From assembly GCF_024464595.1 (NCBI RefSeq), contig NZ_JANHAW010000005.1, positions 1-64,000 of the forward strand: a stretch of DNA of 64,000 nt. Reading direction: 5' to 3'. The position numbers and the translations under genes are program-made. Source of the DNA: Halobellus litoreus (GTDB taxonomy: Archaea; Halobacteriota; Halobacteria; Halobacteriales; Haloferacaceae). The notes under the pieces were generated by a model. It did no database searches. It was not told the origin of the DNA and saw only the letters and a program-made list of their open reading frames with translations. Positions 60,101 to 64,000 of this stretch are shown here, one piece after another. Within the stretch, counting starts at the first letter, position 1; every line of letters starts with the position of its first letter.

Positions 60101-60845
60101 TTCGGTCCAGCCGTTCTACGAGTTCATCGGGTGTGAACGCCTCAGTACTGATCCGTCCCGTGGCTTGCTCGATTGATTCCCTGACGCCATCTTTTGTTGC
60201 ATAGGACGTGCCGTCAGTCTCGTCCATCTCGGGAAGTGCTTCATAGAGCCATGGACGGAGCGCAGCCTTGTCTTGTGCTGCTTCCTCTATCGACATTCCA
60301 TCGTGTTCTACAGAGCGTACGGCTTCCCAGAGCCCATGCTCGATCTCTAGTGTCCACGCCCACTCGAGTAACCAGAGTGGGTCAGTCGGGTAGTTGAGCT
60401 GATTCCCCAACTCCTCGTAGATCAGGAGCGAGAGCGTTGAGTCACGAACCTTGTCCCGGTCGAGAAGGTTCATGAACAGGGGGACCAGGTGGTCGATGTG
60501 GGACGAATTGAGCCGGTCTCTGAATTCCTTGAACCCAGAGAATTGGCTCGACAGCTTTGGAGCGACCGTTTCGAGCCCCTCGATCTCGCCGGTCGCGATT
60601 CCGATCAGCTTCAGAAGGTGCGTTTTCCCGGATCCGAAGGTGGCATGGACATACCGGAAGCGTGGCTGTGATCCTGTACTGTTGACGACTTCTCCAAGTT
60701 CTGTGAGTACCTTTCGAGCGCTATCAGTCTCGTAGAACTCGTCGATGTCGCGTTCGGCTTGGCCGATTTCGTTGACTTTCTGTACTTCTTCGAGTTCTCG
60801 CGTCGGCGAACGAGCAAACAGTGATTCAAGTGTCGTATCAGTCAT
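57150..60845 (-). CDS. brxC: BrxC/PglY-like large P-loop ATPase, 1231 aa
   Basis: Walker A VHATFGSGKTHLLKLI is at about residues 75-90 and Walker B EFLIGLDEVAIYVGD at about 263-277. The large remaining part is helical, with an acidic Asp-rich tail. This is the DUF499/DUF6079-type ATPase of BREX systems. MTDTTLESLF at 60845 is the likely start and overlaps the stop of the brxB-like gene by eight bases; an in-frame ATG ten codons upstream gives a less typical start. It is the first of two BrxC-like proteins here. Confidence 0.85.
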   Translation of the reverse strand: MTDTTLESLFARSPTRELEEVQKVNEIGQAERDIDEFYETDSARKVLTELGEVVNSTGSQPRFRYVHATFGSGKTHLLKLIGIATGEIEGLETVAPKLSSQFSGFKEFRDRLNSSHIDHLVPLFMNLLDRDKVRDSTLSLLIYEELGNQLNYPTDPLWLLEWAWTLEIEHGLWEAVRSVEHDGMSIEEAAQDKAALRPWLYEALPEMDETDGTSYATKDGVRESIEQATGRISTEAFTPDELVERLDRTKRYLQESGETYEFLIGLDEVAIYVGDQQHRYREFLETVDTLIADINPPILGTGQWSLRDMQQDFMGEVDPEAWYTNEIPLRGADTEIIVRKRWLRKSDSGANTVHDLLERAPDFELELADASEYTDVGEPVEAYPFREHDLWLLREVMQSLKKEDLEVDREYVQGRALLILVRSLFTSFDWSQKEPGAVVAWDEIYDLIERETTDIPGWAKDQIQKVENTTDEMGVSVAKVLYLLGQVDAVPTTKENITRLLVSSVDTDIDQLESDVEEALKALMEDNFVRTDESVQPQTYRILSKEIVEFWDQIHREAAGLPQHQVRYNIEDILREADRGRLTADDSLRTRNIDGISDAPYTFRYTVLDQVDSSPEPRFDGVVARVLAADPDTIEESRTRWQEANVGDQGVEDVLIVIELSEGLRESIRHLIALDKLLEPGASAELRIEQQQEEETVEDEIEELLYGAKLYTPDHNTTRGTYLSNIDSVLADAVREKFENRKTLDTRLQEVDDARTLFEFFNGNGTWPFSSDDAEMLGVKTVPREISDGWAEEFLNDYAGEELVSGETVLEEIAGRRGKYLGTPREALAALLITLAAANKIEIRRDGVRIEDPGEIGRVMRRLSDIRDIDIGFDPVDIEGSSNLKAVYQSLRGFAPQGNDPTAWLSNLASWAEKNSSGIRNICARVDLEFDEEITLDALRDALEPGMAGSELDDAVLTESPVPTQAEWFHKAEPLFEGEEPLWDEFNSTLETMRSLYPDAAITYKMEDAVDGSRIPSKESLTKHQTEAQDFRTSQISELYHLLTGTAPEADSISELCSAVEQALLDQDIIVEIDTVTETIPGVNFESLRELDEIAESADEISESDIASGNAVSEASQLEEARGLLEDQPDGPLYNQLESRYEELNPEHSEAFITKQVKRALSGPDLVTPSRAEALVKQADAKLQSTDDDDEDDEDDDGQDDDGPSVDELWADVTEPGEGTIVVIDTEEADR

Positions 60846-61464
60846 CGAGATACACCTCGGTGATTTTCTCGTCAATTCGGTGGGCCGGGTAGTAGTGGCG
60901 TGCGTCCTCGTTGAAGAAGCTCAATTTCCCGCCTCTAATCGAACCCGGGAACGGGATTCCGATTGTAGTATTCACGTTTCGGCGGTCCATCTCATCGAGC
61001 AGCTCTGAGGCGCGGGTGAACGGATAGAGGCTTCCGAGGTTCACCAGCAGAAGGATATGCTGCTGCGCGTTCTCGCCTTTGAGTTGTCCTTCGACGAGTT
61101 TCCCGATGAGTTCGTCAGCTAGACTCGTTTCGAGTGTCTCCGTTACTGCGTTCGTGGTGGTCCGCTCAAGAGGCCCGAGATCGAGTGTGGTTTCGAAAAC
61201 ACGCGTCTCGGGCATCAGGTGATCGAGCCGAACACACTCGACTGTGAGTTCGTTGCCGGCCTGGTTCTCGATGCCAGCCCAGTTCGTCAGTGTATCTGGT
61301 GTTTCGGGGTCTGCCCACTGAACTAACCGTTCCGTCACCCGGTGTTCAACAGATGGTTCGACTGGCACCATGACGAAGGGATTTCGAATTCCTCGCCGTT
61401 CGCCACTTGCGAAGTCGACCAATTCCTCGGTAAATCTCTTGAGCGGGTTTCGCGTCGACGTCAT
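60838..61464 (-). CDS. brxB: BrxB-like protein (DUF1788)
   Basis: This protein has 208 residues. HILLLVNLGSLYPFTRASELLDEM and the later HYYPAHRIDEKITEVYL match the DUF1788 signature (hydrophobic strand then GxxYPFxRxSxLL). BrxB is a small core BREX protein of unknown activity. It overlaps its neighbours by four bases upstream and eight downstream, within one tight operon. Confidence 0.82.
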   Translation of the reverse strand: MTSTRNPLKRFTEELVDFASGERRGIRNPFVMVPVEPSVEHRVTERLVQWADPETPDTLTNWAGIENQAGNELTVECVRLDHLMPETRVFETTLDLGPLERTTTNAVTETLETSLADELIGKLVEGQLKGENAQQHILLLVNLGSLYPFTRASELLDEMDRRNVNTTIGIPFPGSIRGGKLSFFNEDARHYYPAHRIDEKITEVYLDD

Positions 61465-64000
61465 TTGATAATCACACCTCCATCGATCTGTTCGATCGTC
61501 AGCTTCCTCGACTTCACGAGACGCTCAAATTGGCTCTTGAGTGCAGACTCATCGCCGAATAGCACACCTACGCCTTCGATTTCCTCGGGTCGAGTCCCAC
61601 CGACCAACTGCTCTACAGTCTCGTACTTTTCTCGATACGTGTCGACTCGGTCCTCAGTGAGGCTGTCCCAATCCGTCGTTGAGGATACCGTCCCGAGCGC
61701 TCGTTTCAATGTGCGTTCGTCATGAGTTCCTGGTTCCCGGTTCGTTAGCGCACTAATGCAGGCTTGGATGCTTTCATGTGTATCTTTGAAGTGCCGAAGT
61801 GGGCGGAGATATCCGGACTGGAATCCATCGTGAACGCTGTGCTCAGGGAGCTGTAGGGGCGGGATCAGCCATTGATGCCCCTCGAGTTCCGTCACTAGCG
61901 ATTTCGCGTTGGTCTCTGCCACTTGAGCCGACCAATCCTCTTCAAGCGCTGAAATTGCAGTCAATCGGGCATCCAGTGACTGATCAAAGGACTGCCAGCC
62001 CTCCTGCATCCACCACTCCCGACCAGACTCGTTTTCGAGCTGTTGGCTCAGTTGGTCCAGTGCGTCGTAGAACGACTGGCTAAGCCAGTCAATCTCCAGC
62101 TCTCTGAACCGCAGTAGCCCGTCGAGTTGTAATAGATAGGATTCTCTGGAATCCCATCGATCCTCAACCGCAGTCAACCACTCTTCATCACTCGCCACTT
62201 GATCGATTATCTCTTCCCAGTCCGTATCGTCAGCAGCGATTGCGTCGGCGCGAGATTCTGCGCTATCCGCCAGTTCAGAGAGCGCATTGCTGAATGACGC
62301 AACCAGAGAGACGAGTGCATCGCTCTCTATTTCAGTCTCTGTACTGACTTCTGTCGTCTCTGCAAGCGTGCGCGCTTGCCTCTTGACCGACTCATTCAGT
62401 TCTTCAAGGGCAACGATTCCCTCGTCGACCGTTTGAATCGGGTCGATGATCCCAGCATCGATGAACTGTTCCTTGAGCGACGTCGACGACGGTGCCGTTC
62501 GCAGCTTGATTTCCATCTGCTGAGAGAGCGTCAGCAGTTCATCCGCAGCGAGAGCCTCTCCGTCCTCTGCAACGGGACGGAACTCTCCCGCACGACACAG
62601 CCCCCAGAGGACCGCCGTTACTGCCGGCTTGACCTCTCCGTAGAACGGCGTCTCCTCGGTGATTTTCTCGAAGAGCGCTGGCAGACCCATCTCGTTGTCA
62701 TGGTCAACCAGCGTTCGACCGACGGCGCCTCGAATCTCTTTCGCAATCGTCCCCATCGTGGACACCTCCGCATCTGGTGTTGGGACATCGATTTTCTGTG
62801 CCCACTCCGGGTACTCCTCGTCGTCGTTGAGTCGCTTTAGCTCCGAGAGGTAGCTCTGGTCCACCTCGAGCATGACGGGATGGAAGAACGAGGGATAGGC
62901 ACGGTTGATGCACTCTTTGACCGCAGACTCGAGACCACGTGGTTCCTGAGATTCAACCTTGTACGAGCCATCTTTGAGCGCGCTCGCGAGCTTACTTTTC
63001 ACCCTGTCCGCTGCATCGTCGACGTCGCGGGCTATCGTATCGGGTGTTTCCGTCTCGGCCGTCGCTTCGTGGAACGACCACCACTCGATGAGCTGGCTTC
63101 GGAGATCATCCAATCCATCCTCCTTGACCGACCAGTAGATCGTTCCCTCGTTGACTTTCTTCGAGTCGACATCAGGTCGCACACCCCGGATAACCACAGT
63201 GGCTTCGAGGGCACCCTCGTGTTCGTCCGCCCCATCTAGTGGTTGTCCATCGATGGAGAAGTTGTACGAGATGGGGTAGTTGTCGCCGTCCCCACCGTAG
63301 GGAACCGACGTTGGGAGATTCAGACGAGGGCTGATGTCCGCCCAGAGTTCATTGTCGAAAGCGGTGATAATCTCGTCCCAATCTGGGTTCTTGCGGTTCT
63401 TGCGTGCCTCTTCGATGATCTCTCGTTCCTCTCGATCCGTGATTCGAAGGAGAGGACCGTCCTCGGCCGTGTTCGGCCTGATGTACTTGTCGAGGTTCTC
63501 CAGTGAATTCTGGACCTGGTTTCGGACGGTCGTCCGCGGCTGCCCGTTGAGGTCGTCCATTACCGCAACCGCGATGTTGGCGTCGTTCTGTGGGACTGAG
63601 TCGGGTACGTACGAGAGGAGCAAGACCGCTTTTGCGACCTTGAGATCGAAGTCAGTCGTGTCTTCGTCGGCTTCGATCTCTTCCAGGACTTCGATCTCGT
63701 TGGGGATGATGTCCTCGAGCTCGTACCGAATCAGGTCATAGAAATCGACGAGGCTGATGAGGGACAGCTCGTCTTTGCTTTCGTCGCGCATCCATCGGTC
63801 TCGGAGTCCGGCAACGATGGCGAGAATCGCTCTCGCTGTTCCAGAGAAGATCGACTTCGTCGAGTCGGCCAACTCGTTCCGAAGGTTCGAGAGTATCTCC
63901 AGGAAGAGCGCCGGCTGGTAGGGCAGGAGCGGATAGAACTGCACGAACTCCTTTTCCTTGACTCGATTGAGAGGGGGCTCCGTGTTCTGCCCGACCTCTG
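61461..64000 (-). CDS. BrxC/PglY-like protein, 5'-truncated by the window edge
   Basis: The frame stays open from the stop at 61461 to the last base of the window, so about 846 residues of the C-terminal part are visible. FVQFYPLLPYQPALFLEILSNLRNEL is the conserved segment that follows the ATPase core in BrxC/PglY proteins; the P-loop should be beyond 64000. The rest is long, helical and acidic. The GTG at 63944 is internal and not a start. Two BrxC-like genes around brxB resemble archaeal type 5 BREX. Confidence 0.8.
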   Translation of the reverse strand, partial: EVGQNTEPPLNRVKEKEFVQFYPLLPYQPALFLEILSNLRNELADSTKSIFSGTARAILAIVAGLRDRWMRDESKDELSLISLVDFYDLIRYELEDIIPNEIEVLEEIEADEDTTDFDLKVAKAVLLLSYVPDSVPQNDANIAVAVMDDLNGQPRTTVRNQVQNSLENLDKYIRPNTAEDGPLLRITDREEREIIEEARKNRKNPDWDEIITAFDNELWADISPRLNLPTSVPYGGDGDNYPISYNFSIDGQPLDGADEHEGALEATVVIRGVRPDVDSKKVNEGTIYWSVKEDGLDDLRSQLIEWWSFHEATAETETPDTIARDVDDAADRVKSKLASALKDGSYKVESQEPRGLESAVKECINRAYPSFFHPVMLEVDQSYLSELKRLNDDEEYPEWAQKIDVPTPDAEVSTMGTIAKEIRGAVGRTLVDHDNEMGLPALFEKITEETPFYGEVKPAVTAVLWGLCRAGEFRPVAEDGEALAADELLTLSQQMEIKLRTAPSSTSLKEQFIDAGIIDPIQTVDEGIVALEELNESVKRQARTLAETTEVSTETEIESDALVSLVASFSNALSELADSAESRADAIAADDTDWEEIIDQVASDEEWLTAVEDRWDSRESYLLQLDGLLRFRELEIDWLSQSFYDALDQLSQQLENESGREWWMQEGWQSFDQSLDARLTAISALEEDWSAQVAETNAKSLVTELEGHQWLIPPLQLPEHSVHDGFQSGYLRPLRHFKDTHESIQACISALTNREPGTHDERTLKRALGTVSSTTDWDSLTEDRVDTYREKYETVEQLVGGTRPEEIEGVGVLFGDESALKSQFERLVKSRKLTIEQIDGGVIIK

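Noticed and set aside
63944-64000. GTG at 63944 as the start of the last gene
   Set aside because: The frame continues in conserved-looking sequence to the window edge, and BrxC/PglY proteins have a P-loop region before this point.

Overview
The window reads as a haloarchaeal replicon, probably a plasmid, megaplasmid or integrated element. The coding DNA is GC-rich and the proteins are strongly acidic. Tat lipoproteins, a HalOD1/DUF7344 pair, DUF7521- and DUF502-like proteins, haloarchaeal TnpB elements and a cetZ-like fragment all point to Halobacteria. A ParA-type partition locus with a repeat-rich flank and a tyrosine recombinase point to an extrachromosomal or mobile origin.

Layout. 1-5.3 kb: end of an unknown gene, a SelO-type AMPylase, an HTH/PIN pair that looks like a toxin-antitoxin module, and a TnpB element. 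5.4-5.6 kb: a 243-bp MITE with a 10-bp target duplication. 5.8-34 kb: a long accessory block, mostly on the + strand: a MoxR ATPase with a CobT-like metallopeptidase/VWA protein, SWIM zinc-finger proteins, an N6-methylase-like protein, two TGT/DpdA-like TIM-barrel proteins, a Mom-like GNAT, a stand-alone TSCPD domain, a CoiA-like nuclease and many small unknowns. 34.3-36.1 kb: an IS605-type element whose tnpA is dead. 36.3-39.3 kb: parA, its partner, centromere-like repeats and an integrase. 39.8-46 kb: two transposons, one holding a foreign-looking lipoprotein gene, between broken host genes. 46-49.4 kb: a four-gene operon ending in an HsdR_N-like nuclease. 49.7-64 kb: a minus-strand defence cluster of BREX type (brxC-like partial, brxB, a second brxC-like ATPase, pglZ), followed by a single-repeat TBP-like protein, a DUF697-like peptide and a 1503-aa UvrD-type helicase.

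The most striking feature is the regulation of the 5.8-34 kb block. At least twelve transcription units start with the same roughly 30-nt leader (TTTGTC followed by a C5/G4 hairpin). One copy has an entirely different but still complementary stem, which argues for selection on RNA structure. Five of the units also carry an inverted pair of a 12-bp box (consensus GTCCTACGYWAC) whose arms start 27 or 36 bp apart. The block therefore looks like one dispersed regulon. Its recognisable members (two TGT/DpdA-like proteins, a Mom-like acyltransferase, a methylase-like protein) suggest DNA or nucleic-acid hypermodification. That functional reading is inference.
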